Notes: a model not told the origin generated them from the sequence alone. Positions 24,424 to 33,247 are shown, counted from the first letter of the stretch. The stretch: 64,000 nucleotides of DNA from Gordonia prachuapensis (GCF_036350515.1 NZ_JAZDUE010000014.1:104214-168213); one strand, 5' to 3'. A program made the numbers and translations.

Positions 24424-26187
24424 ATGGGGATGAGGGGCGCACCGACGCTGCCGGCGGCCAGGCCGACCCCGGTGCCGCCGGGTACCGGCGCGGTCAGCGG
24501 ACGGAGACCTCGGCGCGATCGGCGCGGGCTACCGCTGACGACCCTCGTCGTCATCGAGACGGTCCTCGGTCTCGGCCTCGTCGTGTGGGCCGTCAGTGGC
24601 AGCCGCATCGGGTGGGTCGCCCTACTCGTCTGTGGACTGGCATCGCTCAGCCTGACACCCCTGCGGGGACGCCGGTCACTGGTCAGTGCCTGGACACAAC
24701 GCGTGGGTTTCCGGTGGGCGCGAGCGCGGCGCAGTTCGGCCGACCTCGTGCCCGCGTCGTTCGACATCCCCGTCGGGCCGCAGACCGGACGGCTGCCGGT
24801 GCGGACCCAGACATCGGCCGCCGACACGATCGGGGCCCGCTGGGTCGACGACACCCTCATCACCGTCATCCGCGTATCGCCCTCGGCGCCGGTGGCGACC
24901 TACCTCACCCCGGGACGCGCGGCGGTCGGTGATCCCGCCGGTCAGACCATCCCCCTCGACGCCCTCGCGGAGTGCATCAATCCCTTCGACATCCGGCTCG
25001 ATTCGATCGAGGTCATCAGCCACGGTGTCCGGAGCTGGGGTGGCGGTCCGATCGCGCAGACCTATCACCGCACCCTGGGACCACTGGCCGCCACCGCTCA
25101 TCGATCGGTCCTGGTGGTGCTGCGGCTCAATCCGCTCGATTGCGCCGACGCGGTCGCCCGTCGCGGCGGCGGTGCCGTCGGCGCGCTGCGCACGGCCACC
25201 ATCACCACCCGTCGGGTGGCGAATCGACTCTCCGAGAGCGGGTTACGGGTTTCGATCCTGAACGCCGCGGAGATCACCACGGTCACTCACCAACTGTCCG
25301 AGGGCGCGGCGATCGATGACATGGGCGAGGAATGGGACTCGATCGGCGCCGGCGACCTGCGGTTCCGCAGTGCGGTCATCGACCCGGACGCGATCGCGTC
25401 GGTCATGTCCACCGTCTGGGTGAACACGGCACTGTCGACGACGACGACCCTGCGCCTGCGCAACGACGCCGACGGCGTGCTCGAGGTGAGCGGAATGGTC
25501 CGCTTCGCCGAACTGCCGACGGCGGGACGCGCCGTCGACCCGCTCCCGCCCGGTCTCACAGTGCTCGACGGACACCAGTTCGACGCGCTGGCGGCCACTC
25601 TGCCGATCGCCGTTCCCGGCCGGTTGGATCGACGGCTCGTCGCCGCCCGCGGCGAGGACGCCGAGTTCTTGCTGCGCTCACTCCGCCTCCCGGCCGGTGG
25701 CTGCGGTCAGTTGGTCGGCGCAGATCACGGCGGTCGCGCCGTCGCCATCCCGCTGCTCGGTCCGGATGTCCGGTCGGTCGCGCTCTGCGCGGGACCCCAG
25801 GTCGTCGGACAGGTGATCCTGCGGGCGATCGCGATCGGTGCATCGGTGACCGTCCACACGATCCGTCCGGCACACTGGCAGAACCTGATCGCGCAGGTCG
25901 GCGATCTGCGACGCCTCGCCCTGAGTTCCGACCGGGTCCAGTCGCCGAGTGGGCACCGGGTGGTCGTCTTCGACGGCCTCACGCCCCCACCCGCGGAGCC
26001 ACACACCACCCACATCACCGTGCTCGCGCCCGGCGACCCGCGCGTCTCCGACCTCGTCCCGGAGGCTGCCGTCATCCTCCGCCAGGATTCGCGTGCCCCG
26101 CAAGACATCTCGGTGACCACTGCCGGCGAGCGAGTGGCCGTCACGATGGTCGCCACACCCGAGGAATGGAAGATGCTCGGGCGCTGA
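24424..26187 (+). CDS. eccE: type VII secretion protein EccE
   Basis: A 587-residue EccE-like protein. After a basic, proline-rich N-terminus come two transmembrane helices (about 38-56 and 61-80), then RRSLVSAWTQRVGFRWARARR, the conserved linker into the cytoplasmic domain, and TPPLDAL-like PLDALAECINPFDIRLDSIEVIS. EccE caps the periphery of the ESX membrane complex. ATG at 24424 follows GGGGGGAG; ATG at 24430 is an alternative. The 144-bp region to eccB should carry both promoters. Its isolation from the other esx genes is unusual. Confidence 0.88.
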   Translation: MGMRGAPTLPAARPTPVPPGTGAVSGRRPRRDRRGLPLTTLVVIETVLGLGLVVWAVSGSRIGWVALLVCGLASLSLTPLRGRRSLVSAWTQRVGFRWARARRSSADLVPASFDIPVGPQTGRLPVRTQTSAADTIGARWVDDTLITVIRVSPSAPVATYLTPGRAAVGDPAGQTIPLDALAECINPFDIRLDSIEVISHGVRSWGGGPIAQTYHRTLGPLAATAHRSVLVVLRLNPLDCADAVARRGGGAVGALRTATITTRRVANRLSESGLRVSILNAAEITTVTHQLSEGAAIDDMGEEWDSIGAGDLRFRSAVIDPDAIASVMSTVWVNTALSTTTTLRLRNDADGVLEVSGMVRFAELPTAGRAVDPLPPGLTVLDGHQFDALAATLPIAVPGRLDRRLVAARGEDAEFLLRSLRLPAGGCGQLVGADHGGRAVAIPLLGPDVRSVALCAGPQVVGQVILRAIAIGASVTVHTIRPAHWQNLIAQVGDLRRLALSSDRVQSPSGHRVVVFDGLTPPPAEPHTTHITVLAPGDPRVSDLVPEAAVILRQDSRAPQDISVTTAGERVAVTMVATPEEWKMLGR

Positions 26188-26211
26188 TCCGAGTCCGTCG
26201 CGGGACGCGGG

Positions 26212-27465
26212 TCAGGCGGTCGCGCCCGGCGGCACCAGCGCGCGGAAGAACACCGCCCGCGACGAAGCGGCATGGACCACCACGTCGGGTTCGTCATCAC
26301 CGATCCAGACGGCCTGGCCCGCCGGAATCGTCACCGGTTGCCCGCCCATCGGGCGGACGTCGATCGCCCCGGTGAGCACCGACAGGATCTGGGGTCCAGG
26401 CATGTCGAAACAGATCGACGACGCGTATCGCAGGCCGGTGCCGTCGAGTTCGACTCGGGACAGGCGGAATTCGGGCGCAGCGGTCAGATAGATCCGCTCC
26501 GCCCCGACCATCCGAACGGCGGGCATCAGGTCGCCGACGTCGGCGGGGGTGAAGTCCAGAACCCGGAGGAGTTCCGGGACGTCGATGTGCTTGGGAGTGA
26601 GCCCGCCGCGCAGCACGTTGTCGGAGTTGGCCATGATCTCCACCCCGGTGCCGTGCAGATAGGCGTGCAGGTTTCCGGCCGGCAGGTAGAGGCCCTCACC
26701 CGGCTCGAGATCGATCCGGTTCAACAGCAACGACGCGAGGACACCGGGATCCCGCGGATACATCTCGCCGAGTTCGAGCACTGTCTTGAGTTCGGCGGCG
26801 AAGCGCGCCCGCCCCTTGCCGCCGAGCACCTCGATGGCTGCGGTCAGGACCGCCGGAACCAACGTCGCGATGGACGCGTCGGGAAGGGTCAACCAGGTCG
26901 TGAACAGCGCCCGCAATCCCTCGGAATCGGGTTGTCCGGCGAGCATTCCGAGGTAGGGATCGAGCTCGGATACCTGGAGTTCACGCAGCAACTCGACCGT
27001 GGCGTGGGGATCACGGAAACCTGCCAGCGCCTCGAACTCGGTGAGCGCCACGATGAGCTCCGGTTTGTGCCACGGGTCGCGGTAGTTGCGATTGGTGGCG
27101 TCGATGGCGATACCGCGGGCGTTCTCCCGGGCGAAACCCTCCTGCGCCTGGTCCGTGCTGGGATGGGCCTGCAGCGAGAGCGGCTCCTCGGCAGCGAGCA
27201 CCTTCATCAGAAACGGCAACCGACTGCCGAACGCGGAGATGGCCCGTTCGCCGAGCATCCCGGCGGGGTCGGCGTCGATGGCGGTCAGCAAATCCGTCTC
27301 GATCCGCCCGTCGGCCGCCAGGCACGACGCCGGACCCGCCGGGTGGGCACCGAACCACAGCTCGGCCTCGGGGTGCGGCGACGGTACCGCCTTTCCGCGC
27401 ATCGACGCGATCGCGGTACGCGAGCCCCACGCATAGGGACGGACCACGCCCTCCAGTGGTTTCAT
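26212..27465 (-). CDS. manA: mannose-6-phosphate isomerase, class I
   Basis: ManA converts fructose 6-phosphate to mannose 6-phosphate, the entry to GDP-mannose, lipoarabinomannan and PIM synthesis. The 417-residue type I enzyme has MKPLEGVVRPYAWGSRTAIA at the start, the zinc-ligand motif PLSLQAHPS near residue 97 (Gln and His), and LYLPAGNLHAYLHGTGVEIM near 265 with the catalytic-site histidine and arginine-side motifs. It begins 4 bp after the SIS-like gene, the Rv3256c-Rv3255c order. The two are surely one operon. Confidence 0.95.
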   Translation of the reverse strand: MKPLEGVVRPYAWGSRTAIASMRGKAVPSPHPEAELWFGAHPAGPASCLAADGRIETDLLTAIDADPAGMLGERAISAFGSRLPFLMKVLAAEEPLSLQAHPSTDQAQEGFARENARGIAIDATNRNYRDPWHKPELIVALTEFEALAGFRDPHATVELLRELQVSELDPYLGMLAGQPDSEGLRALFTTWLTLPDASIATLVPAVLTAAIEVLGGKGRARFAAELKTVLELGEMYPRDPGVLASLLLNRIDLEPGEGLYLPAGNLHAYLHGTGVEIMANSDNVLRGGLTPKHIDVPELLRVLDFTPADVGDLMPAVRMVGAERIYLTAAPEFRLSRVELDGTGLRYASSICFDMPGPQILSVLTGAIDVRPMGGQPVTIPAGQAVWIGDDEPDVVVHAASSRAVFFRALVPPGATA

Positions 27466-27469
27466 CGCC

Positions 27470-28585
27470 TCAGTTCCTGATCAGCCGGAGATAGACGGCA
27501 GCCATCTCGATCCGCAGTGCCAGCAGCAGCAGGGACAGCAGATCGCCCGGCGCGTCCCCGGGTGCGTCGTCGTACGACGTCGCCGACACCGCAGCCTGTT
27601 CGGTGGTGTCCGCACCGTCGCCGGTCAGTACGTCGAGGTCTCCGATGCCGTCGAGCCGACGACGTAGGTACCACTCCCGGGACACGGTGGTCACCGCCAT
27701 CACTCGCGGCGGACCGTCCGGCTCGGGGCCGTCGAACTCCGGGTCGTGGAAGATCACGTCGTCGGGTGTCGCGCCGGTCCGTTCGGACCATTCGCGGACG
27801 ACCCGGACGGCATCGCCGGTTTCGGCGACCGCACCGATGACCCCGGCGAGGGCCAGCAGCATCCGGGCCGCGTGGGTCGCGATGACGGCAGTGCCGGGGG
27901 TGTCGCCGACCCACAGGACCGAGCGGCCGTCGAGCCTGGCGGCGAGCGATTTCGCCCGGTTGTGGAAGCTCTCGTTGCGCGGGTGATTCGCGCCCGCCTC
28001 GTCGTCGAGCGCGTCGGCGAGTTCGGCGACCTGGGGGACCCCGCCGGTGAAGCGGACCTGAGCCAGTGACACGAACACCGCCAACAAGGCGGCCACGAAC
28101 CCGGGCAGACGGAACCTGGAATCCACCGCGACCCGCGGCGACAGATCGATTCCGTTGCCGCCCAAGGCTTCCCGAAGGGGACCTTCGATCGGTGCGGCGA
28201 CGACGACCTCGGCACGTCGACGAAGTGACCGGGCGGCCGCATCCGCGAGCACGACGTCGCCGGCATCGTCACCGGCGATCACCACGACATCCAGCGGACC
28301 GATCCACCCCGGCAGCGCCGGCGCGCACACGATCGGGACATCGACGCGGGAACTGACGGCCGCGACGACCAGTGCTGCCGCCGACGCCGCCACGCCGGCG
28401 CCGGCACACACGATCACCACGCTGCGCGGACGCAGCTCTGTCAGGGGCTCGAAGATACCTTCGCGCTGCGCCTCGGCGACCGCGCGGACCTGCGCCCCGG
28501 CAAGCGCCACCGACTGGAGCAATCCGTCCACATCTGCCGCGATCAGCTCCTCGACGTCATCGAGGTCGGGGGCACCGGTTCGCAT
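27470..28585 (-). CDS. SIS/phosphoglucose isomerase-like protein
   Basis: A 371-residue protein of the Rv3256c type: two Rossmann-like halves (RPRSVVIVCAGAGVAASAAA, and VLWVGDTPGTAVIATHAARM) with a C-terminal segment like the bacterial phosphoglucose/phosphomannose isomerase C-terminal domain (ATSYDDAPGDAPGDLLSLLL). Its role in mannose metabolism is inferred from its constant place next to manA; no reaction is proven. ATG at 28585 is supported by a leaderless -10 seven bases upstream. In relatives a phosphomannomutase gene lies just upstream; it is absent here. Confidence 0.85.
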   Translation of the reverse strand: MRTGAPDLDDVEELIAADVDGLLQSVALAGAQVRAVAEAQREGIFEPLTELRPRSVVIVCAGAGVAASAAALVVAAVSSRVDVPIVCAPALPGWIGPLDVVVIAGDDAGDVVLADAAARSLRRRAEVVVAAPIEGPLREALGGNGIDLSPRVAVDSRFRLPGFVAALLAVFVSLAQVRFTGGVPQVAELADALDDEAGANHPRNESFHNRAKSLAARLDGRSVLWVGDTPGTAVIATHAARMLLALAGVIGAVAETGDAVRVVREWSERTGATPDDVIFHDPEFDGPEPDGPPRVMAVTTVSREWYLRRRLDGIGDLDVLTGDGADTTEQAAVSATSYDDAPGDAPGDLLSLLLLALRIEMAAVYLRLIRN

Positions 28586-28592
28586 GACACCT

Positions 28593-28598
28593 ACCCTA
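28593..28598 (-). promoter_or_regulatory. -10 hexamer TAGGGT for the SIS-like/manA operon
   Basis: TAGGGT ends seven bases before the ATG at 28585, giving a leaderless transcript for the two-gene operon. Confidence 0.6.
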
Positions 28599-28677
28599 GC
28601 GACGCAGCCCGTCGACCGCGTACACGACCGTGATGCCGACACCCCAACAACCGACGTGACGGCTCGGCGAGTCGCGA

Positions 28678-29154
28678 TCAGTCGATGGGATCGGGCAGCA
28701 CACGCAGATGACCGCGCCGTCCCGGGCGGGGTCTCGACGAATGCGACGGCCGGCGGCCGGAGTCCTCAGACGCGGGCCCATCCGGCACCGGCCCGCCCCG
28801 ACCCCGGCGGTGACGACCCGCGGCCGCGTCGTCCACGGGATCGAACAGGTCCGGGATACCCGGCGCAACATCGACGCGATCGGAACCGCCGACCTCCCGG
28901 ACCGCCTCGGCCAGCGCGGTGAGCTCGTAGTCCTCGGCGATCGGCGCGGAGAACCCACGCTCGCTGCGCAGCATCTCCCAGCCCCGCGGCACGGTGATCC
29001 GGCGCGCGTGCTCGTCACAGAGATCCCACGAATGCGGCTCGGGACTGCTGGCCAGCGGTCCGACCACCGCCGTCGACTCGGCATAGACGAAGGTCAGCGT
29101 CGCAACCGCCGAACGGACGCAGCCGGGACGGCAGCACTGACGGGGAAGCTTCAC
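28678..29154 (-). CDS. DUF3499 family protein (Rv3258c-like)
   Basis: A 158-residue protein. The N-terminus VKLPRQCCRPGCVRSAVATL with its CCxxxC cluster and the later WDLCDEHARRITVPRGWEML give four cysteine/histidine ligands suited to a zinc site. After residue 90 the chain is acidic and then arginine/proline-rich with no fold I recognise. The family is confined to actinobacteria and its function is unknown. GTG at 29154 is fixed by a leaderless -10; longer frames lack family similarity. Confidence 0.82.
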   Translation of the reverse strand: MKLPRQCCRPGCVRSAVATLTFVYAESTAVVGPLASSPEPHSWDLCDEHARRITVPRGWEMLRSERGFSAPIAEDYELTALAEAVREVGGSDRVDVAPGIPDLFDPVDDAAAGRHRRGRGGPVPDGPASEDSGRRPSHSSRPRPGRRGHLRVLPDPID

Positions 29155-29161
29155 GCAGATG

Positions 29162-29167
29162 AGGTTA
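29162..29167 (-). promoter_or_regulatory. -10 hexamer TAACCT for the DUF3499 gene
   Basis: TAACCT ends seven bases before the GTG at 29154. Together with the next entry it forms a compact divergent pair of leaderless promoters in 110 bp. Confidence 0.6.
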
Positions 29168-29252
29168 GCGCCGTGCGACCGCCCGCGTCGGCGGCGACAC
29201 GCGCGCACGCGGTGAAACAGGGCTCACACGAGACAGTGACGTGACGAATACC

Positions 29253-29258
29253 TACACT
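29253..29258 (+). promoter_or_regulatory. -10 hexamer TACACT for the metallopeptidase-like gene
   Basis: TACACT ends six bases before ATG at 29265 and decides this start over the in-frame GTG at 29241, which lies upstream of the promoter. Confidence 0.6.
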
Positions 29259-29264
29259 CTCGTC

Positions 29265-29852
29265 ATGCGCTTCGATCCGCCTCGTCCGTCCCGCGGTCGC
29301 GCCGACGACCCTCGCGGACGACACGATGCGCGCGGCCGGACCGGCGACGGGCGCGGGCGGGGCGCCGATCCGCGGCCCAGCGCCTCGCGACGACCGGCGC
29401 ACCCGACCCGGACACGCGATCGACGGGGGCGCGGTCTGCGATCGCCCCTACTCCCCCAATCGGTGCCGGCGTTCACCAGCCGCGCCGACTCGTTCGATGT
29501 GGTGGCGCTGGAGGCCTTCGCCGAGATCGACGGACGCTGGCACGATCAGCTCGTCGGGCTCGACATCGCGGTCGACGACATCCCGCGGATGCTGCCGCGG
29601 GACCCGGAGTCCATCCAATGGCCCGACGAGGTGACCGCCGACGGGGCCGTTCCGCTCGCGCGGCTGATCCCGGCGGGCGTCGACGTGCACGGCCAACCGA
29701 CGCGTGCCCAGATCATTCTGTTCCGCAGGCCGCTCGAGATTCGCGCCAAGCGGGGCGCTGATCTCCTCGAACTCGTCCACGAGGTACTCGTGCAGCAGGT
29801 GGCGACCCACCTCGGCGTCGACGAGGACACCGTCGACCGCGGCCCCGAGTGA
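29265..29852 (+). CDS. metallopeptidase-like protein (Rv3259 family)
   Basis: A 195-residue protein. The first 65 residues are almost wholly Arg, Asp, Gly and Pro and look disordered; the folded part begins at QSVPAFTSRADSFDVVALEA. It resembles the zincin-like PF06262 family (FAEIDGRW, AQIILFRRPLEIRAKRGADLLELVHEV). The expected HExxH site is replaced by HEVLVQQVATHLG, so the second zinc histidine is not in place and peptidase activity is doubtful. It sits between DUF3499 and whiB2, as in M. tuberculosis, and converges with whiB2 (15 bp apart). Confidence 0.8.
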   Translation: MRFDPPRPSRGRADDPRGRHDARGRTGDGRGRGADPRPSASRRPAHPTRTRDRRGRGLRSPLLPQSVPAFTSRADSFDVVALEAFAEIDGRWHDQLVGLDIAVDDIPRMLPRDPESIQWPDEVTADGAVPLARLIPAGVDVHGQPTRAQIILFRRPLEIRAKRGADLLELVHEVLVQQVATHLGVDEDTVDRGPE

Positions 29853-29867
29853 CCGGGACCGAATCCG

Positions 29868-30347
29868 TCAGACGATCCCGCGCTTGAGACGACGACGCTC
29901 CCGCTCGGAGAGCCCGCCCCAGATGCCGAACCGTTCGTCGTTGTGCAGTGCGTACTCGAGGCATTCGGACTTGACCTCGCAGCCCTGGCAGATCCGCTTG
30001 GCCTCCCGGGTCGATCCGCCCTTCTCGGGGAAGAACGCCTCGGGGTCGGTCTGCGCACACAGTGCGCGGTCCTGCCACTGCTCCTCGACCGCCTCGAAGA
30101 GATCGTCGAACTCGTCGGGGACCAACGAAAGATGACGACGTTGCGGCCATGGCGAATTCTCGTTCGGCTCAGGTGAATCCAAGCCATTGGCCGACGAGAT
30201 GAATGAATTACCGGTCAGCCCAACCGGATTGGCGCCGATCTCGGCGCCGGCCAGCTCGTCGGACCGATTGATCGGTGCGGCGGTGCTGTGTTGATCGGAA
30301 AAGTTACCTGTTTCAAGGGGATTGCCGATCGGGTTCTCGAAAGCCAT
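29868..30347 (-). CDS. whiB2: WhiB2/WhmD iron-sulfur regulator
   Basis: An essential septation and cell-division regulator in mycobacteria. The 159-residue chain has a disordered N-terminus of about 75 residues, then the WhiB domain: cysteines 97, 120, 123 and 129 bind a [4Fe-4S] cluster, followed by the GIWGG turn at 141-145 and the basic tail RERRRLKRG that contacts DNA or sigma factor. AGGAGG precedes ATG at 30347. The upstream region is 470 bp long, which suggests complex control. WhiB2 is chosen over other WhiB types from the neighbourhood (fbiA next door). Confidence 0.92.
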   Translation of the reverse strand: MAFENPIGNPLETGNFSDQHSTAAPINRSDELAGAEIGANPVGLTGNSFISSANGLDSPEPNENSPWPQRRHLSLVPDEFDDLFEAVEEQWQDRALCAQTDPEAFFPEKGGSTREAKRICQGCEVKSECLEYALHNDERFGIWGGLSERERRRLKRGIV

Positions 30348-30472
30348 CGTCGGCGCCTCCTAGCTCGAGAGTCTGTCAGTTCCATCTACGGGAGTAGCGG
30401 CCACCCTGCCGCTCCGCCGCGTCTGCCCACACCGTCGATCTTCACCGCGTGCCAGGGCGGCCACCCCACCGG

Positions 30473-30496
30473 GTATTCGAACAAACGATCGAATAC
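30473..30496. promoter_or_regulatory. inverted repeat with LexA-like core upstream of whiB2
   Basis: Perfect 8-bp arms GTATTCGA and TCGAATAC are separated by 8 bases. Inside, TCGAACAAACGATCGA matches 11 of the 12 fixed bases of the actinobacterial SOS box TCGAAC-N4-GTTCGA. It lies about 130 bp upstream of the whiB2 start. It is either a LexA site or the operator of another dimeric regulator. Confidence 0.45.
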
Positions 30497-30805
30497 CTTG
30501 TGCTCCATCGATTCTCGATCTCGAACCAGGAATGACACTGATGTGATTACACACGTGATTGGGTACTGCGGTCAAGTTAAAGCGAAAGATTCCTTCATAC
30601 CACCTGTCATCGACAACTCCCGGTTCGACACGTATCCGATTCGCGTGACATCAGCAACGTCACAGATCGTCGATCTCCTCCCCCCGGAAGCGGCACCCAT
30701 GGTAGCGAACGGATCGCCGCCGAACCCCCGCCGAACTCCGTCGACGACCTGACCACCGCTTTCGGTCTGCGTCACCGCGGTCGAGTACCCCGCGCCGGGC
30801 ATCAC

Positions 30806-30811
30806 TAGAGT
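30806..30811 (+). promoter_or_regulatory. -10 hexamer TAGAGT for leaderless fbiA
   Basis: TAGAGT ends seven bases before GTG at 30819, the start that aligns exactly with the N-terminus of M. tuberculosis FbiA. Confidence 0.6.
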
Positions 30812-30818
30812 GAACGAG

Positions 30819-31898
30819 GTGAGAATGACGGTCCTCGTCGGCGGCGTCGGCGGCGCACGCCTGTTGTCCGGTGTCCGGGAACTGCTCGGGCCCACACCCT
30901 TTCCCGACCCTGTCGATCATGACGGCAACAGTGGCGACGGCGCAGCCCCGAGTCATCCCGATGATCGACAACGACATTCGGTCACCGCGATCGTCAACGT
31001 CGGGGACGACGCGTGGATGCACGGCGTGCGGATCTGCCCGGACCTCGACACGTGCATGTACACCCTGGGCGGCGGCATCGACCGCGAGCGCGGCTGGGGC
31101 CGCGCCGGCGAGACCTGGCATGCCAAGGAGGAGTTGGCCGCCTACGGCGCGGACCCGGACTGGTTCGGACTCGGCGACCGCGATCTCGCGACCCACCTGA
31201 TCCGCACCCAGATGCTCGACGCCGGCTACCGGCTGTCCGACGTCACCGCGGCGCTGTGCCGACGGTGGCAGCCGGGCGTGCGACTCCTGCCCGCGACCGA
31301 CGATCGGCATGAGACCCACGTCGTGGTGGCCAAGCCGGGCGGCGACGAGGGCGAGCAGGTGGCGATCCACTTCCAGGAGTGGTGGGTGCGACATCGCGCG
31401 CAGATCCCCACCTCCGGCTTCGCGCAGGTGGGCTCCGACGACACGAAAGCCGCACCGGGGGTCGTCGAGGCCATCGCCGAGGCCGACGTCGTCCTGATCG
31501 CGCCGAGCAACCCGGTGGTGAGCATCGGCGCCATCGTGAGCGTGCCCGGAATCCGCGGCGCGCTGCGCACCACGTCGGCACCGGTGGTCGGCATCTCCCC
31601 CGTGATCGACAACCGGCCACTACGCGGTATGGCCGACGAGTGCCTCTCGGTGATCGGTGTCGAGACCTCGGCCGAGGCGATCGGCAATCACTACGGTGCG
31701 CGCAGCGCGAACGGGATTCTCGACGGTTGGCTCATCGCCGACGGCGACCATGCGGTCGTCGACGGCGTCGCCACCGGTACCGCCCCGCTGCTGATGAGCG
31801 ACCCGGCAACCACCGCCCAGATGGTGCGCGACGCGTGCGCACTGGTCGGGGTCGCCACCCCGGACACCGACGCGGGAGCAGGCGGAGGTCGGTCATGA
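30819..31898 (+). CDS. fbiA: 2-phospho-L-lactate (phosphoenolpyruvyl) transferase, F420 synthesis
   Basis: FbiA (CofD) joins the phosphoenolpyruvate/lactyl-derived group to Fo to give dehydro-F420-0. The 359-residue protein begins VRMTVLVGGVGGARLLSGV, the CofD nucleotide loop, and follows M. tuberculosis FbiA closely: NVGDDAWMHGVRICPDLDTC, MYTLGGGIDRERGWGR, LLPATDDRHETHV, and IAPSNPVVSIGAIVSVPGIR. A small insertion near residues 30-50 is the main difference. It overlaps fbiB in an ATGA. GTG at 30819 is chosen over GTG 30810 and ATG 30825 from the promoter and the family alignment. Confidence 0.95.
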   Translation: MRMTVLVGGVGGARLLSGVRELLGPTPFPDPVDHDGNSGDGAAPSHPDDRQRHSVTAIVNVGDDAWMHGVRICPDLDTCMYTLGGGIDRERGWGRAGETWHAKEELAAYGADPDWFGLGDRDLATHLIRTQMLDAGYRLSDVTAALCRRWQPGVRLLPATDDRHETHVVVAKPGGDEGEQVAIHFQEWWVRHRAQIPTSGFAQVGSDDTKAAPGVVEAIAEADVVLIAPSNPVVSIGAIVSVPGIRGALRTTSAPVVGISPVIDNRPLRGMADECLSVIGVETSAEAIGNHYGARSANGILDGWLIADGDHAVVDGVATGTAPLLMSDPATTAQMVRDACALVGVATPDTDAGAGGGRS

Positions 31899-33247
31899 CG
31901 CGCGAGGTCACCGATCACGCCGCCGGCGGCGATCTCGAGATCCGCCCCGTCCGCGGGCTCGGCGAGTTCGGCCCCGGCATCGACATCGCCACCGAACTGC
32001 TGAGAGCGGCCCCCTGGCTCGCCGACGGCGACGTCGTGGTGGCCACCAGTAAGATCTTCTCCAAGGTCGAGAGCCGGATGGTCGCCGCCCCCACCGATCC
32101 GGATGAGCGGGATGCGTTGCGGCGCAATCTCGTCGAGCAGGAATCGGTGCGTGTGCTGGCCCGCCGGAACCGGACGCTGATCACCGAGAACCGCAACGGA
32201 CTCATCCAGGCGGCCGCGGGTGTCGACGGATCGAATGTCGCCGCGGACGAGCTCGCGCTGCTGCCGGAGGATCCCGACGCCAGCGCCGCGCGACTCCGCA
32301 GCCGGATCGAGGAGATCGCCGGCCTGCATGTCGCCGTCGTCATCACCGACACGATGGGCCGCGCATGGCGCAACGGCCAGACCGACGTCGCGATCGGCTC
32401 GGCCGGCCTGCGGGTGTCGCATCCCTACGACGGTTCGACGGATGTCCACGGAAACCCCCTCGTGGTCACCGACATCGCCGTTGCCGACGAGATCGCCGCC
32501 GCCGGTGATCTGGTGAAGGGCAAGCTCGGTGGGGTACCCGTCGCGGTCATCCGCGGTCTGCACCCCGTCGACGACGGATCTCGCGCGGCAGACCTGGTGC
32601 GGCCGGCCGACGACGACCTGTTCCGCCTCGGGACCGCCGAGGCGATCGAGCAGGGCCGCCGCGAAGCGCTGCTGACCCGTCGATCGGTCCGCGCATTCGC
32701 GCCCGGAGCGATCGAGGCAGAGGTGATGCACGCGGCGTTCGCCGACGCGCTGACCGCCCCCGCACCCCACCACACCCACCCGGTGCGGTTCGTCTGGGTC
32801 CGGTCACCGCAACGACGCACGCAGCTCCTCGACGAGATGGCTCAGGCGTGGCGCACCGACCTCGAAGGCGACGCGAAGTCACCGGAGTCCGTCTCCAAGC
32901 GGCTGCGCCGTGGCCAGATCCTGTACGACGCACCGGAGTTGGTCATCCCGTTCCTGGTGCCAGAGGGCGCCCACGAGTACCCGGACGCGCGTCGCAACGC
33001 GGCCGAGCACACCATGTTCACCGTCGCGGCGGGCGGCGCGGTGTCCGCGCTGCTGGTCGCCCTGTCGGTGCGCGAGGTCGGCAGTTGCTGGATCGGGTCG
33101 ACCATCTTCGCCCCGGACGTCGTCCGCCGCGTGCTGGAACTCGACGACCACTGGGAACCGCTGGGTGCCATCGCGGTCGGTCGACCGCTGTCCGCAGCCG
33201 GCCCACGCCCGCCGGCGGACACCGCGGGCCTGGTGATCGAGCGATGA
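31895..33247 (+). CDS. fbiB: F420-0:gamma-glutamyl ligase/dehydro-F420 reductase
   Basis: FbiB is bifunctional: the N-terminal CofE domain (about 1-245) adds glutamates to F420-0, and the C-terminal nitroreductase-fold domain (about 255-450) reduces dehydro-F420-0 with FMNH2. Visible CofE segments are DVVVATSKIFSKVESRMV, ITDTMGRAWRNGQTDVAIG and VADEIAAAGDLVKGK. The nitroreductase part starts at LLTRRSVRAFAPGAIEAEVM and has AAGGAVSALLVALSVREVGS. At 450 residues it matches the mycobacterial length. Coupled at both ends by ATGA overlaps, to fbiA and to the NUDIX gene. Confidence 0.95.
   Translation: MTREVTDHAAGGDLEIRPVRGLGEFGPGIDIATELLRAAPWLADGDVVVATSKIFSKVESRMVAAPTDPDERDALRRNLVEQESVRVLARRNRTLITENRNGLIQAAAGVDGSNVAADELALLPEDPDASAARLRSRIEEIAGLHVAVVITDTMGRAWRNGQTDVAIGSAGLRVSHPYDGSTDVHGNPLVVTDIAVADEIAAAGDLVKGKLGGVPVAVIRGLHPVDDGSRAADLVRPADDDLFRLGTAEAIEQGRREALLTRRSVRAFAPGAIEAEVMHAAFADALTAPAPHHTHPVRFVWVRSPQRRTQLLDEMAQAWRTDLEGDAKSPESVSKRLRRGQILYDAPELVIPFLVPEGAHEYPDARRNAAEHTMFTVAAGGAVSALLVALSVREVGSCWIGSTIFAPDVVRRVLELDDHWEPLGAIAVGRPLSAAGPRPPADTAGLVIER

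Larger units (their letters stand above)
30348..30818. promoter_or_regulatory. long whiB2/fbiA intergenic region
   Basis: This 471-bp region has no gene I can support. It is less GC-rich than its neighbours, especially 30470-30640, and holds an inverted repeat at 30473-30496 and the fbiA leaderless -10 at its right end. The A/T-rich block probably carries the whiB2 promoter, giving a long 5' leader. Confidence 0.5.
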
